Assembly (NCBI RefSeq): GCF_004005565.1
Contig: NZ_SADD01000018.1
Coordinates: 36,860-100,859, forward strand
Direction of reading: 5' to 3'
Length of the DNA stretch: 64,000 bases
Source: Lujinxingia sediminis
Lineage (GTDB): Bacteria > Myxococcota_A > Bradymonadia > Bradymonadales > Bradymonadaceae
Of this stretch, positions 35,442-44,399 are shown one piece after another (positions within the stretch are counted from its first letter, which is position 1; each line of letters opens with the position of its first letter). Below the pieces are notes generated by a model that saw nothing but the letters and a program-made list of their open reading frames with translations, had not been told where the DNA came from and did no database searches. A program made the translations under genes and the position numbers.

Positions 35442-36914
35442 TTAACGCGCCGCCCCGGGCAAGCTGTCCTCCACGGGGTTAGGTGTTCGACGTGCCTGAG
35501 CTGTCGACATCTCGACGCATCGCACCACATCGATCACGCGCTCTTCCACCTTGAGAAGCCCCCCGCGCAGCTCCCAGGTGCCATGGGCGTTTTTGTTCGC
35601 GGTAAAACTGTAACTCCCCCGGCCCTTCGACCCGCTCACGGGCATATGCCAGGCGGCCGAGCCCCCACCGGACGAGGTTTGCGTCGACCCGGTCTGACAC
35701 CCCACCGCCGGCACGCCGATATCCTGGCCCAGCAGCTCCTCCACAGGCCCGCAGGTCTGAAGCGGCCCGAACACCACCTCTTCATAACCGGAGAGCTTCG
35801 CGGAAAATCGCCCGCAGTTCGACCCGAAGACGAGCGCGGAGACGAACGCCACCGCAACGAACCACCCGCCCCTGGCTCCCGACCCACGATCGCCACGCCG
35901 CACCGCCTTCCCCTGCGACGCCGACACCCTCGCCACGACAGGCTGCCGGGCCCCGCGCCCGGGCGAGTTCGAGCGCGACGCCGCTCTTGAAGAAAGCGAC
36001 TGCACCACCTTTCGCGCCATCGCGTGACGCCGCGCGCTGAGCACACTCACCATCGATGCCCTCGCCACGCGCAGCGTCACCGGCCCGCCCAGCGCTTCTA
36101 ACGCCTCCAACGCCTCGCGGGCTGTGCGGTAGCGATCCTCGACATCCGGCGCGAGCATCCCGTCGAGAAAACGCCCAAAAGGCTCCGAGACGTTAACCGC
36201 CCCCCGAAAATCCAGCGCCATACGCCGTACCGGAAGATCCGCCGGATGCCGCCCGCTCAACAGATGCACCGCCGTCGCCCCCACCGCATACAGGTCTGTG
36301 GCGGGCACCGCGCGCCCCATCAGCTGCTCCACCGGCATATACCCCGTGGTGCCCACGATCGTGGACCCACCCGTCTCTTCAGCGGCGAGCGTCTGCACCG
36401 CCCCGAAGTCGATCAGCGCCAGACTCCCGTCGGGGCGCTCCATCAGGTTGGAGGGCTTGATGTCGCGGTGAATCATCGCAGGGCTCAACGCCTGGATGTA
36501 CGCCAACACCTCCAGAAGCTCCTCGACCAGCGCCTTGACCTGCGCCTCGGTCCAGCGTCGTCCCCGCTCCACCTCCGAGCCCAGAGCTCGCCCCTCCACA
36601 TAGGCCTGCGCCAGAAAAAAGCGCTCCCCGCCCCACCCGTCATCGAGGTGAAAGGCCTCCTCATAGGCCGGAATTGCCGGGTGCGAGAGCGCCCGCAACG
36701 CCTGCCCTTCCCGCTCAAAAAGCTCGAGCGCCTTCCAGCTCTCCACCCGCTCGACGGCCAGCTCCTTAAGCGCCACCCTGCGCCCATCGGCCGTCAACGC
36801 CAGGTAGGTCACCCCGTGCGCCCCCTCCCCCAACACCCGCTCCACACGATAGCGCCCGGCCAGAACATCGTTGAGTTCCTCGATCGGCGCACTCGCCACA
36901 CCCGTATCGTCCAT
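35442..36914 (-). CDS. Hanks-type Ser/Thr protein kinase with exported C-terminal domain
   Basis: A 490-aa kinase. The kinase domain spans residues 15-280, with LGEGAHGVTYLA, ATP lysine in RVALKEL, HRDIKPSN, IDFGAVQ and TTGYMPVEQLMG (the last two resemble cyanobacterial/actinobacterial SpkA-type kinases). A basic linker follows, then one transmembrane helix (FVAVAFVSALVFG, about 350) and a roughly 115-residue outer domain with three Cys. Likely a sensor kinase with its detector outside the inner membrane. The start at 36914 follows GTGAGGT. It is divergent from the NikR operon. Confidence 0.92.
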   Translation of the reverse strand: MDDTGVASAPIEELNDVLAGRYRVERVLGEGAHGVTYLALTADGRRVALKELAVERVESWKALELFEREGQALRALSHPAIPAYEEAFHLDDGWGGERFFLAQAYVEGRALGSEVERGRRWTEAQVKALVEELLEVLAYIQALSPAMIHRDIKPSNLMERPDGSLALIDFGAVQTLAAEETGGSTIVGTTGYMPVEQLMGRAVPATDLYAVGATAVHLLSGRHPADLPVRRMALDFRGAVNVSEPFGRFLDGMLAPDVEDRYRTAREALEALEALGGPVTLRVARASMVSVLSARRHAMARKVVQSLSSRAASRSNSPGRGARQPVVARVSASQGKAVRRGDRGSGARGGWFVAVAFVSALVFGSNCGRFSAKLSGYEEVVFGPLQTCGPVEELLGQDIGVPAVGCQTGSTQTSSGGGSAAWHMPVSGSKGRGSYSFTANKNAHGTWELRGGLLKVEERVIDVVRCVEMSTAQARRTPNPVEDSLPGAAR

Positions 36915-37053
36915 ACCTCACTTCCTTCGTCTCGACGCCTTCATCCGCGCCTCTCGCACGGCGCATCACGCGCGCGAGTATACGCCAGGCCTCCGGTGCG
37001 ACAACGCGCCACGCCCATCTCTTCGAATCCCTGCTTGCGCACCGCACCACCTG

Positions 37054-37081
37054 GTGTTACGCACACTCAACTTCGTAACAC
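37054..37081 (+). promoter_or_regulatory. NikR operator
   Basis: A perfect inverted repeat GTGTTAC-N14-GTAACAC, extended by G and C to 8-bp arms, 113 bp before the nikR ATG. This spacing and core match the form I recall for NikR sites in deltaproteobacteria. The site suggests nickel-dependent autorepression of the four-gene operon. Confidence 0.88.
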
Positions 37082-37193
37082 GCCCCACTTCGGGGTACTA
37101 CGACGTGAGGAGGAGATGATGCCGCTGGATGCGCGATCGAGAGCGACGCGGCGTCAACGATCGCTCACGGCGTCATCACTCGTGGAGCCCATC

Positions 37194-37625
37194 ATGTCTG
37201 ACCTGACCCGCGCCAGCATCGCCGTCGACGCCGAACTTCTGGAGCGTTTCGACGCCTGGATCACAAACAGCGGCCACTCCAACCGCTCCGAGGCTCTGCG
37301 CGATCTGATCCGCCAGCGCCTGGCCAGCGAAGAGTGGGAGCAGGCCCCCCGCGCCGTCGCCACCGTCACCCTGGTCTACGACCACCACAAGCGCGGCCTG
37401 AGCAAAGAGCTCGAAGACGTCGGCCACATCCACCACCACGCCATCATCGCCTCGATGCACGTGCACCTCGACCACGACACCTGCCTCGAAGTCATCACCC
37501 TGCGCGGCGCGCCGGCCGACCTCAAACACGTCGCCGACCATCTCATCGGCATGAAGGGCGTGCTCTTTGGTCAGGCCGTCTACAGCGCGCTCCCCGAAAC
37601 CTCCACCGAGCACACCCACCCATGA
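37194..37625 (+). CDS. nikR: Nickel-responsive regulator NikR
   Basis: A 143-aa repressor. An N-terminal ribbon-helix-helix (TRASIAVDAELLERFDAWITNSGHSNRSEALRDLIRQRL) joins a C-terminal ACT-like nickel domain. The domain has HIHHHAIIASMHVHLDHDTCLEV, containing the four expected nickel ligands (His of HHH, His-x-His, Cys). The ATG at 37194 is preceded by GGAG. The stop overlaps the next ATG (ATGA), so it is translationally coupled to the following lipoprotein. A perfect operator lies upstream. Confidence 0.95.
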   Translation: MSDLTRASIAVDAELLERFDAWITNSGHSNRSEALRDLIRQRLASEEWEQAPRAVATVTLVYDHHKRGLSKELEDVGHIHHHAIIASMHVHLDHDTCLEVITLRGAPADLKHVADHLIGMKGVLFGQAVYSALPETSTEHTHP

Positions 37626-38386
37626 AGCGTTCGCGATCCCTTCCAACCTGTGTGCTCGCGGCCGCCCTGCTCCTGAGCGCCTGTGGCGAGTCGCGGCCGC
37701 CGGTTCAGGTGCAACTCCCGGTCATCGTCGACGCCTCCGGCCTGGCCAACACGAGCACGGACCTCGGCTACACCATCGCGCTCACCGAAACGCAGGTCGC
37801 GATGCGGGACCTGGTCTTTCTGACCGGTGAGGTCGAGCACACCTCCCTGCCCCGGCGCGCCTACGACCTGCTCGTGCCTTCTGCGCTCGCCCACCCGGGC
37901 CACAGCGAAGGCGGCGAGGTCACCGGCGAGCTCGCGGGCTCCTTTGAGGTCGACTGGAGCGTCGAGGGGGCCCGCGAGCTGGGTCAGGCCACGCTCCTGG
38001 TGGGCGACTACACCTCCGCCTCCCTGACCCTGGGTCGCCTCAGTAGCGCGCCGGAAACGAGCATCCGACTCGCCGGCACGGCCACCCGCGCAGGCGAAGC
38101 GGTCGACTTCAGCTTTGAGGTCGCCGCACCCGAGGGTCGCGCAATCACCGCCATTCGCTTTGAAGACACGCTCCTTGAGAGCCCCGGTGAAGGTGCCCAT
38201 CTGCGCTTTCGGATGGTGCTCGACGAGGTCTTCGGGGAGGGCCACCTCTTCGACGGCGTCGACTTCGAGGAGCTGGCCACCGAGGGGATCTTGAGCTTTG
38301 GCCCCACCGACGGTGACCCCATCTACCTGGAGGTGCGTCGTCGCCTCCTCTCCCACGACCACATTGAATTTCAACTTCAGGAGTAA
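37622..38386 (+). CDS. Lipoprotein of the NikR operon (first)
   Basis: A 254-aa exported protein with lipobox LSAC. The body is predicted beta-rich, and a His-containing stretch ALAHPGHSEGGEVTGELAG could bind metal. The segment SFEVDW followed by GQATLLVGDYTSASLTLGRL recalls proteins found next to TonB receptors for metals; I cannot name the family. Placed between nikR and a TonB receptor, it is probably a surface or periplasmic helper for nickel (or cobalt) capture. It overlaps nikR by four bases. Confidence 0.82.
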   Translation: MKRSRSLPTCVLAAALLLSACGESRPPVQVQLPVIVDASGLANTSTDLGYTIALTETQVAMRDLVFLTGEVEHTSLPRRAYDLLVPSALAHPGHSEGGEVTGELAGSFEVDWSVEGARELGQATLLVGDYTSASLTLGRLSSAPETSIRLAGTATRAGEAVDFSFEVAAPEGRAITAIRFEDTLLESPGEGAHLRFRMVLDEVFGEGHLFDGVDFEELATEGILSFGPTDGDPIYLEVRRRLLSHDHIEFQLQE

Positions 38387-38390
38387 TGCC

Positions 38391-39122
38391 ATGTTCAGCC
38401 CCACCACCCGCACCACCGCGCTTGCCAGCCTGCTTCTTCTGCCCCTTGCCGGGGCCTGTGGCGAGAGCGACGCGCAGAGCCCCGATGGCCAGGGCATGCT
38501 CAACATCTTCGTCTACGGCGAAGACTTCGTCGAAGAGGGCATCCCCGCAGACGCGATGAGCGACGGCTGGGCGATCGCCTTCGACCGTTTCCAGGTCGAG
38601 GTCACTTCGGTGACGGTGGGCGCCGCGAACTTCTCCGATGTCACCACCATCGAGATCGCCCCGCCCACCGGCGGCGAAGGCCACCAGCTCGGCGAGCTGA
38701 GCGTGGACGCCGGCACCTACGAGAGCGTGGACTATGCCCTGGGCACCATCCGCGTCGGCGGAAGCGCCGAGAAAGAAGGCGTCACCAAGACCTTCGACTG
38801 GACCTTCGAGGTGCCCACCACCTACGGCGAGTGCCATACCACGGTCACCGTGGCCGCCGACCAGGCCAGCCGTCTGGAGCTGACCATTCACGCCGACCAC
38901 CTCTTCTACGACAGCCTGGTCAGCGAAGACCCCGCGCTTGTCTTCGACCCGCTGGCCGCCGCCGACACCAACGAAGACGGCAACATCTCCAAAGAAGAGC
39001 TCGAAGCCGCCCTCGTCGGCACCCTGGACGTGGGCAACGAAGAGATCGCCGACCTCTGGAGCTGGCTTGAGGCTCAGGTCGCCACGCTTGGCCACATCGA
39101 CGGCGAAGGACACTGCCACTGA
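38391..39122 (+). CDS. Lipoprotein of the NikR operon (second), EF-hand-like
   Basis: A 243-aa exported protein with lipobox AGAC and AGGAG five to nine bases before the ATG. The core is an all-beta domain (LNIFVYGEDFVEEG, VDYALGTIRVGG) resembling MbnP-like metal chaperones. A C-terminal calcium-type loop DTNEDGNISKEEL (an EF-hand/dockerin pattern) and a GEGHCH tail that could hold a metal follow. The stop overlaps the receptor start (TGATG). Role in metal handling is inferred from the operon. Confidence 0.82.
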   Translation: MFSPTTRTTALASLLLLPLAGACGESDAQSPDGQGMLNIFVYGEDFVEEGIPADAMSDGWAIAFDRFQVEVTSVTVGAANFSDVTTIEIAPPTGGEGHQLGELSVDAGTYESVDYALGTIRVGGSAEKEGVTKTFDWTFEVPTTYGECHTTVTVAADQASRLELTIHADHLFYDSLVSEDPALVFDPLAAADTNEDGNISKEELEAALVGTLDVGNEEIADLWSWLEAQVATLGHIDGEGHCH

Positions 39123-41425
39123 TGGTTTCAATGCGTTTAACCAGGGGGCGGCAGGCGTTGAGGCTTGTCGCCCTTTCTCTACTCGCCATCATGGGGGGCA
39201 TGCCCGCGGCCTGGGCCCAGACACCGGCGGACCCGACTGACGAGCCCGCGATCGATGCCCTGGCACCCGATCAGGACGACGCGCCCACGATCGATGCCCT
39301 GGCACCCGAGCAGGACGACGAGCCCGCGATCGATGCCCTGGCACCCGAGCAGGACGACGCGCCCGCGATCGATGCCCTGGCACCCGAGCAGGACGACGCG
39401 CCCACGATCGATGCCCTGGCACCCGAGCAGGACGACGCGCCCGACGACACCTTAAGGGTGACCGTCCGCGCGAACCTGCCCCGCACTCTGACCAGCGCCA
39501 CGATGACCCTGGGACGCCAGGATCTGGAGGCCGCGCCCGCGCGAAACGCCGAGGAGCTCCTGCGCCAGGTGCCCGGCCTCACGCTGATTCAACACGGCAG
39601 CGAGGGCAAAGGTCACCAGTTCTTTTTGCGCGGTTTTGACGCGGTGCACGGCGCCGATCTGGAGCTGACCCTGGGAGGCGTCCCGCTCAACGAGTGGAGC
39701 AACATCCACGGGCAGGGCTACATCGATCTGGGCGTGGTGCTGCCTGAAGTCGTCGAGTCGATGCACGTGATCAAAGGCCCCTTCGCGCTGCATCAGGGGC
39801 TCTTCGGCATGGCCGGCACCGTGGATTATCGCCCCGGCGTCAGCCCTCAATTTCTGGATGGCGAGGCGCTCCAGAGCCACGTCGCGCTGACCGGCGGCAC
39901 CACCGGGAGGCTGCGCCTCTTTGGCCGCCACGCCAGCGCCGACGGCGCCTCCTTTGCCGCCGCCGAGGTCATGCGTGATGCTGGCTACGGGGAGCAGCGC
40001 GGCATTGAGCGCGCGACCCTCAACGCCTCCACCTCCGAGCTCCGGCTGTGGGGCGGGAGTCTCAGCACCTTTTTCGCCGCCGGCGCCTCCCGCTTTGAGC
40101 TCCCCGGCACCCTGCGCAGCGCCGACGTGGAAGCCGGAAGCATCGGCTTCTACGACGCCTACGACGATAGGGGACGAGGCCAGTCCGCCCGGGTCCTGGG
40201 CTCGGCCACCTGGCAGGGCCGCGGCGTGCTCACCGCAGGCGACATGCTGCGTCTGCGCCTCGACGGGGCCGCCCGCGACCTGGTGCTCTTTGAGAATTTT
40301 ACCGGCTACCTGGGCGACCCCGCCAACGGCGACCGCACCCGTCAGGCACATCGCACCTTCGGGGGCGGCGCGGACCTTTTTTACTCACGACCGCTCATCG
40401 CGCGCATGAGCTTTGTGGGCGGCGCCCACCTGCGCGGCGAACACGTGACCCAGTCCGAGCGTGGCGTCGACGCCGACCTCGCCACCACCTCCACATTGCG
40501 CGCGCTGCAGGGGATACACTCGACCCTGGGTGCCCGCGCCGGCCTGCGCCTTCAACCCACTGCCCGGCTCCGAATGGACCTGGGCGGCCGCTTCGACGCC
40601 GCCTTTCTCCGGGCCACCGACACCACCCTGGCCTCCCCACCCTCGTCTGCCGACGGGGCCACCGGCCAGGAGCTCTTGCTGGCGCTCTCCCCCCGCGCCT
40701 CGGCCCGCTACAAGCCCAACGAGCGCTGGACCTTCTTCGCGGCCTACGGCCGCGGCCTTCGCCCCCCCGAACTTCGGGCGTTTGCCGGCGCCTCCGCCGA
40801 ACTCGCTGCGACCTTCTCCCAATCCCACGCCGCCGAGCTCGGTGTCCGCACCTTCCCCGCCGACTGGCTCGGCATCACGCTGACCGGCTTTGCCACGCTG
40901 CTCGATCGCGAGGTCTTCTTCGACCACCTCTCCGCCACCACCATCGAGCTGCCATCGAGCCGCCGCCTGGGCGCTGAGATTTTTCTGGATATTTACCCCA
41001 CCGACTGGATGCACCTCAGCGGCGATCTGACCTGGGTCGACGCCCGCTTCACCGACCCCGACTTCACCAACCTCAACCAGCCCGTCCCCCAGGTCCCCAC
41101 GCTGACCGCCGGCGCCCACTGGGTCGTCAACCACGCCTCCGGCCTGGGCGGCGGCCTGCGCTTTCTGGCCGTCGCCCCCCGAAACCTCCCCGCCGGCGCC
41201 CGCTCCGCCCCCCTGACCCGCTTCGACGCCACGCTGGGCTACCGCTGGCACCACTGGCAGATAAGCCTGGACCTCGAAAACCTCCTCAACCAACACCTGC
41301 GGGAGGGCGAGTATGTGTATGCGAGCCACTGGCCACAGGGCACGAGCGGAAGTCGGCTTCCGGTGCTGCACCAGAGCGCCGGGCCACCCTTAACGGCGAG
41401 GTTGACGGTGTCGGCGGAGTTTTGA
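39122..41425 (+). CDS. TonB-dependent outer-membrane receptor (probable nickel uptake)
   Basis: A 767-aa receptor. The signal peptide ends at AWAQ. Five acidic 13-residue repeats (PAIDALAPEQDDA) follow where a TonB box or signalling extension would sit. The plug domain (ATMTLGRQDLEAAPARNAEELLRQVPGL...FFLRGFDAVHGADLELTLGGVPLNE) comes next, then a 22-strand-type barrel ending in the terminal aromatic SAEF. As the last gene of a NikR-controlled operon it probably imports chelated Ni2+ across the outer membrane. No ABC or NiCoT permease lies in the window. Confidence 0.92.
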   Translation: MVSMRLTRGRQALRLVALSLLAIMGGMPAAWAQTPADPTDEPAIDALAPDQDDAPTIDALAPEQDDEPAIDALAPEQDDAPAIDALAPEQDDAPTIDALAPEQDDAPDDTLRVTVRANLPRTLTSATMTLGRQDLEAAPARNAEELLRQVPGLTLIQHGSEGKGHQFFLRGFDAVHGADLELTLGGVPLNEWSNIHGQGYIDLGVVLPEVVESMHVIKGPFALHQGLFGMAGTVDYRPGVSPQFLDGEALQSHVALTGGTTGRLRLFGRHASADGASFAAAEVMRDAGYGEQRGIERATLNASTSELRLWGGSLSTFFAAGASRFELPGTLRSADVEAGSIGFYDAYDDRGRGQSARVLGSATWQGRGVLTAGDMLRLRLDGAARDLVLFENFTGYLGDPANGDRTRQAHRTFGGGADLFYSRPLIARMSFVGGAHLRGEHVTQSERGVDADLATTSTLRALQGIHSTLGARAGLRLQPTARLRMDLGGRFDAAFLRATDTTLASPPSSADGATGQELLLALSPRASARYKPNERWTFFAAYGRGLRPPELRAFAGASAELAATFSQSHAAELGVRTFPADWLGITLTGFATLLDREVFFDHLSATTIELPSSRRLGAEIFLDIYPTDWMHLSGDLTWVDARFTDPDFTNLNQPVPQVPTLTAGAHWVVNHASGLGGGLRFLAVAPRNLPAGARSAPLTRFDATLGYRWHHWQISLDLENLLNQHLREGEYVYASHWPQGTSGSRLPVLHQSAGPPLTARLTVSAEF
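39234..39440 (+). repeat. 39-bp in-frame repeat in the receptor
   Basis: Five tandem units of 39 bp, each containing ATCGATGCCCTGGCACCCGA, encode the acidic 13-residue repeats between signal peptide and plug. Near-identity of units indicates recent expansion. Confidence 0.9.
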
Positions 41426-41433
41426 GGGGGCGC

Positions 41434-41575
41434 GGAGGTTCGCGGTGTCGGGCGCTTCGTGTGGGGCGTCGGGGAGCGCGTTTTGTGGTTGGGTGGTTGG
41501 GTGGTTGGGTGGTTGTGGGGCGCTCGGGTTTGCGGGGTGGGTCGATTCGTGCGGACCGCCGGGGTTCGCTGTTCG
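41434..41575 (+). repeat. AACC/GGTT dispersed repeat, copy c (inverted)
   Basis: On the plus strand GTTGGGTGGTTGGGTGGTTG is followed by GTGGGG and GGGTTTGCGGGGTGGGTCG. Four G-runs (41491, 41499, 41507, 41517) fit the canonical G3N5G3N5G3N7G4 quadruplex rule. It directly follows the TonB receptor stop and faces the opposite way to the array at 42020. Confidence 0.85.
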
Positions 41576-41756
41576 AGAACGAGCACCAGGACGAGGACCA
41601 GCAGGAGAGCTCAAGGACACAGGCAGCTCTCCCGATTCTCGCCCCTCTTTGATCGGTCTCAAAACCCCAGACACACTGAACGCCCTTTCAAGATTCATGA
41701 ACAAAAAAGGGTTCTAGAACACCTTCTTCCCTCCTCGATGAAGCGTTGAAGCGTTT

Positions 41757-41945
41757 TAGAACACCCCCGCTCATCATCAAGTCTCGATTTGAAGGCTCTA
41801 GAACACCCCCGCTCATCATCAAGTCTCGATTTGAAGGCTCTAGAACACCCCCGCTCATCATCAAGTCTCGATTTGAAGGCTCTAGAACACCCCCGCTCAT
41901 CATCAAGTCTCGGTTTGAAGGCTTTAGAACCCCCCCGCACTCCCC
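41757..41945 (+). repeat. 42-bp minisatellite, 4 units plus partial
   Basis: Units begin TAGAACACCCCCGCTCATCA at 41757, 41799, 41841 and 41883, with a partial at 41925. The exact period is 42 bp. A more diverged relative (CTAGAACACCTTC) precedes it at about 41712. Confidence 0.92.
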
Positions 41946-42019
41946 AGGTCCCTGAGTCAGGTTCGGACTCGTACTCGCTCTCGGGCTCGGGCTCGTCCTG
42001 GTACTCGAACTGCGAACCC

Positions 42020-42375
42020 CGATAGCCCACACGAATCGACCCACCCCGCAAACCCCGGCGCTCCTCAACCACCCAACCACCCAACCACCCAACCCCAAAG
42101 CGAACCCGCCACTGCCCACACGAATCGACCATCACCGCAAACCCCGGCGCCCCACAACCACCCAACCACCCAACCCCAAAGCGAACCCGCCAACGCCCAC
42201 ACGAATCGACCCACCCCGCAAACCCCGGCGCTCCTCAACCACCCAACCACCCAACCACCCAACCCCAAAGCGAACCCGCCAACGCCCACACGAATCGACC
42301 ATCACCGCGAACCCCGGCGCCCCACAACCACCCAACCACCCAACCACCCAACCACAACGCGAACCTGCTTACCCA
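42020..42375 (-). repeat. AACC/GGTT dispersed repeat, tandem array d
   Basis: Four units start with CACACGAATCGACC at 42028, 42117, 42198 and 42287 (periods 89, 81 and 89). Each holds CCGCAAACCCCGGCGC, a run of AACCACCC and GCGAACCCGCC. The minus strand has four G-runs per unit (for example GGGGTTGGGTGGTTGGG). It ends about 100 bp before the cyclase fusion gene; no gene is seen in 41426-42472. Confidence 0.9.
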
Positions 42376-42472
42376 CAGCAAACCCCGATGTTGATATTCC
42401 ATAAAGGCCGCACTAGGTTACCCCCCGACAACACCCGTGATTTTTCACACCTCACCATCCCCGGACGTACCC

Positions 42473-44338
42473 ATGCCCACCACCGCCTTGATTCCCGCCG
42501 CCGGTCGCGGCGCGCGCCTCGATCGTCCCAACACCCCCAAGCCCCTTGTTCATGTGGGCGGAAAGCCGCTTCTGCTCTCGCTTTTGATGCGCCTGGAGCG
42601 TGCCGGAGTGAAGCGCGCGGTGGTGGTCACCGGCTTTGGAGCGGAGCGCGTGGTGCGCGAGTTGACCAACCACCCGGACCTCGCGCTGAAGGTGGAGTTT
42701 GTGGAGCACGCCGAGTGGCAGCAGGGCCTGGCGAGCACGCTTTTGGCGGCGAAGGGGCATATCGACGAGAACTTCGTGATCGCGATGGCCGACCACGTCT
42801 TCGATCAGACGCTCGTCGATGAGATTGTGGCGTGTGAGCCCGGCGAGGATGTGGGTGTGTCGCTGGTCGACACCGACGTCACGGAAGTCTTTGAGCTGGA
42901 AGATGCCGTCAAAGTGACGCTTGATGGCGAGCGCCTCACCACCGCCTCCCGCACGCTGGAGGGCCCCGACGGGGTGGACGCGGGGCTTTTTGCCTTCACC
43001 CCGGCGCTTTTTGAGGCGCTGGAAGAGGCGCGTAAGTCGAAAGAACCGGCCAGCCTCACCGACGCGCTGGCGCTTCTGGGAGAGCGCGACCAGGTGCGTG
43101 CGATCACCACCGGCGGTCGCGCCTGGCATGATATTGATACCCCCCAGTCGCTGGTGCGCGCGGAGATGGCCCACCGCGCGGGCATCCGCAAGGCTGCGGT
43201 GCATCGCCCCGAGTTCAAGACCGAGGAGAGCCGCACCACCCACAGCTACGACTTCATCGCCGGCGCTCCGGTCAAGACCGAGATTCACGTGCAGCGCGGC
43301 TTTGTGCGCAACCCCGAGCGTCTTCAGCTCATCCCCGACGAGAGCGCGTCGTCGCCGATTTACGTCTTCACCGACACCACGGTGAACAGCATCTACGGCG
43401 ATGATTTTGTCGGCGGCCTTGACCGCATGGGCTACGACGTGCGCCGCATCGTGATGAAGGATGGCGAGGAGTCCAAGTCGATGGCCAACTACGTGAAGCT
43501 GGTCGATCAGATCCTGGCCGAGGGCATTGACGAGCGCTCCGTGCTCGTCTCGCTCGGTGGCGGGGCGGTGGCCAACGTCTGTGGCTTTATCGCCTCGACG
43601 CTCTACCGCGGCATCGGCCTTGTGCATGTTCCCACCACGCTGATGGCCCAGTGCGACGCCTCGATCAGCCATAAGCAGGGCATCAACGGGGCGCGGGGCA
43701 AGAACCTCGTCGGCTCCTACTACTCCCCCCTGGCGATCGCCGTCGATGTGGAGGTGCTCGCCACGCTCGAAGACTGGCTGATCCCCGACGGGTTGAGCGA
43801 GGTCATCAAACACGCGCTGGGTCAGGACCGCGACTACCTTGACTACCTGCTCGGCTACGAAGGCAACATCGACGACCCGGACTTTTTAGAAACCGTCGTG
43901 CGCAAAAACATCGAGCTGAAATGCGAGCTCGTGGCCATCGACCCCAAAGAGCATCGCGAGGGCATGGTGCTGCAATACGGCCATGAGGTCGGCCACCCCG
44001 TCGAGTACCTCTCCGGCTACGACTTGAACCACGGCCAGTCGGTGGCCATCGGCATGATGGTCGCCGCCCGCGTGGCGCGCCTGATGGGCGCCTGCGACGA
44101 CGCGATGGTCGATTTGCACCGCCAGGTCATCGAGAAGTTCGAGCTTCCCACCCGCATCCCTGCACACATCAAGGTCGACGATATCCTGGCCTCGATGCGC
44201 TACAACAAGCGCTACCTCACCGAAGGCACGCGCATGGCGCTCCTCGACGGTCCGGGGAGCCTCTGGCAGGTCGACGAGGACTACGCCATCCCCGTCCCCA
44301 CCGAAGTCCTCGTTGAGGCCATCCGCCAATCGTTCTAA
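42473..44338 (+). CDS. Fusion: sugar-phosphate/cyclitol nucleotidyltransferase plus DHQ-synthase-type cyclase
   Basis: A 621-aa two-domain enzyme. Residues 1-245 are a MobA/IPCT-like NTP transferase: LIPAAGRGARLDRPNTPKPL (Lys23), then FVIAMADHVFD and a late WHDIDTPQSL. Residues about 290-620 belong to the 3-dehydroquinate-synthase superfamily: LVSLGGGAVANVCGFIAS, VPTTLMAQCDASIS, GKNLVGSYYSPLAI, EVIKHAL and LQYGHEVGHPVEYL with metal-binding Glu/His residues. The GKNLxGxYYxP and HKQGIN features resemble 2-deoxy-scyllo-inosose synthase more than true DHQ synthase. Expected product: a carbocycle made from a sugar phosphate, plus its NDP form. The downstream SDR and kinase complete the set. Confidence 0.85.
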   Translation: MPTTALIPAAGRGARLDRPNTPKPLVHVGGKPLLLSLLMRLERAGVKRAVVVTGFGAERVVRELTNHPDLALKVEFVEHAEWQQGLASTLLAAKGHIDENFVIAMADHVFDQTLVDEIVACEPGEDVGVSLVDTDVTEVFELEDAVKVTLDGERLTTASRTLEGPDGVDAGLFAFTPALFEALEEARKSKEPASLTDALALLGERDQVRAITTGGRAWHDIDTPQSLVRAEMAHRAGIRKAAVHRPEFKTEESRTTHSYDFIAGAPVKTEIHVQRGFVRNPERLQLIPDESASSPIYVFTDTTVNSIYGDDFVGGLDRMGYDVRRIVMKDGEESKSMANYVKLVDQILAEGIDERSVLVSLGGGAVANVCGFIASTLYRGIGLVHVPTTLMAQCDASISHKQGINGARGKNLVGSYYSPLAIAVDVEVLATLEDWLIPDGLSEVIKHALGQDRDYLDYLLGYEGNIDDPDFLETVVRKNIELKCELVAIDPKEHREGMVLQYGHEVGHPVEYLSGYDLNHGQSVAIGMMVAARVARLMGACDDAMVDLHRQVIEKFELPTRIPAHIKVDDILASMRYNKRYLTEGTRMALLDGPGSLWQVDEDYAIPVPTEVLVEAIRQSF

Positions 44339-44399
44339 TCCTTTCGGCAGGCGGCGAGCACGCTCGTTGGGGCAGCTCGCCGGGCAGTGAGACAGAGTT

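Noticed and set aside
42473..44338. Plain 3-dehydroquinate synthase (aroB)
   Set aside because: The protein has an N-terminal nucleotidyltransferase, and the active-site surroundings (GKNLVGSYY, HKQGIN) differ from AroB; the neighbours are not shikimate genes.
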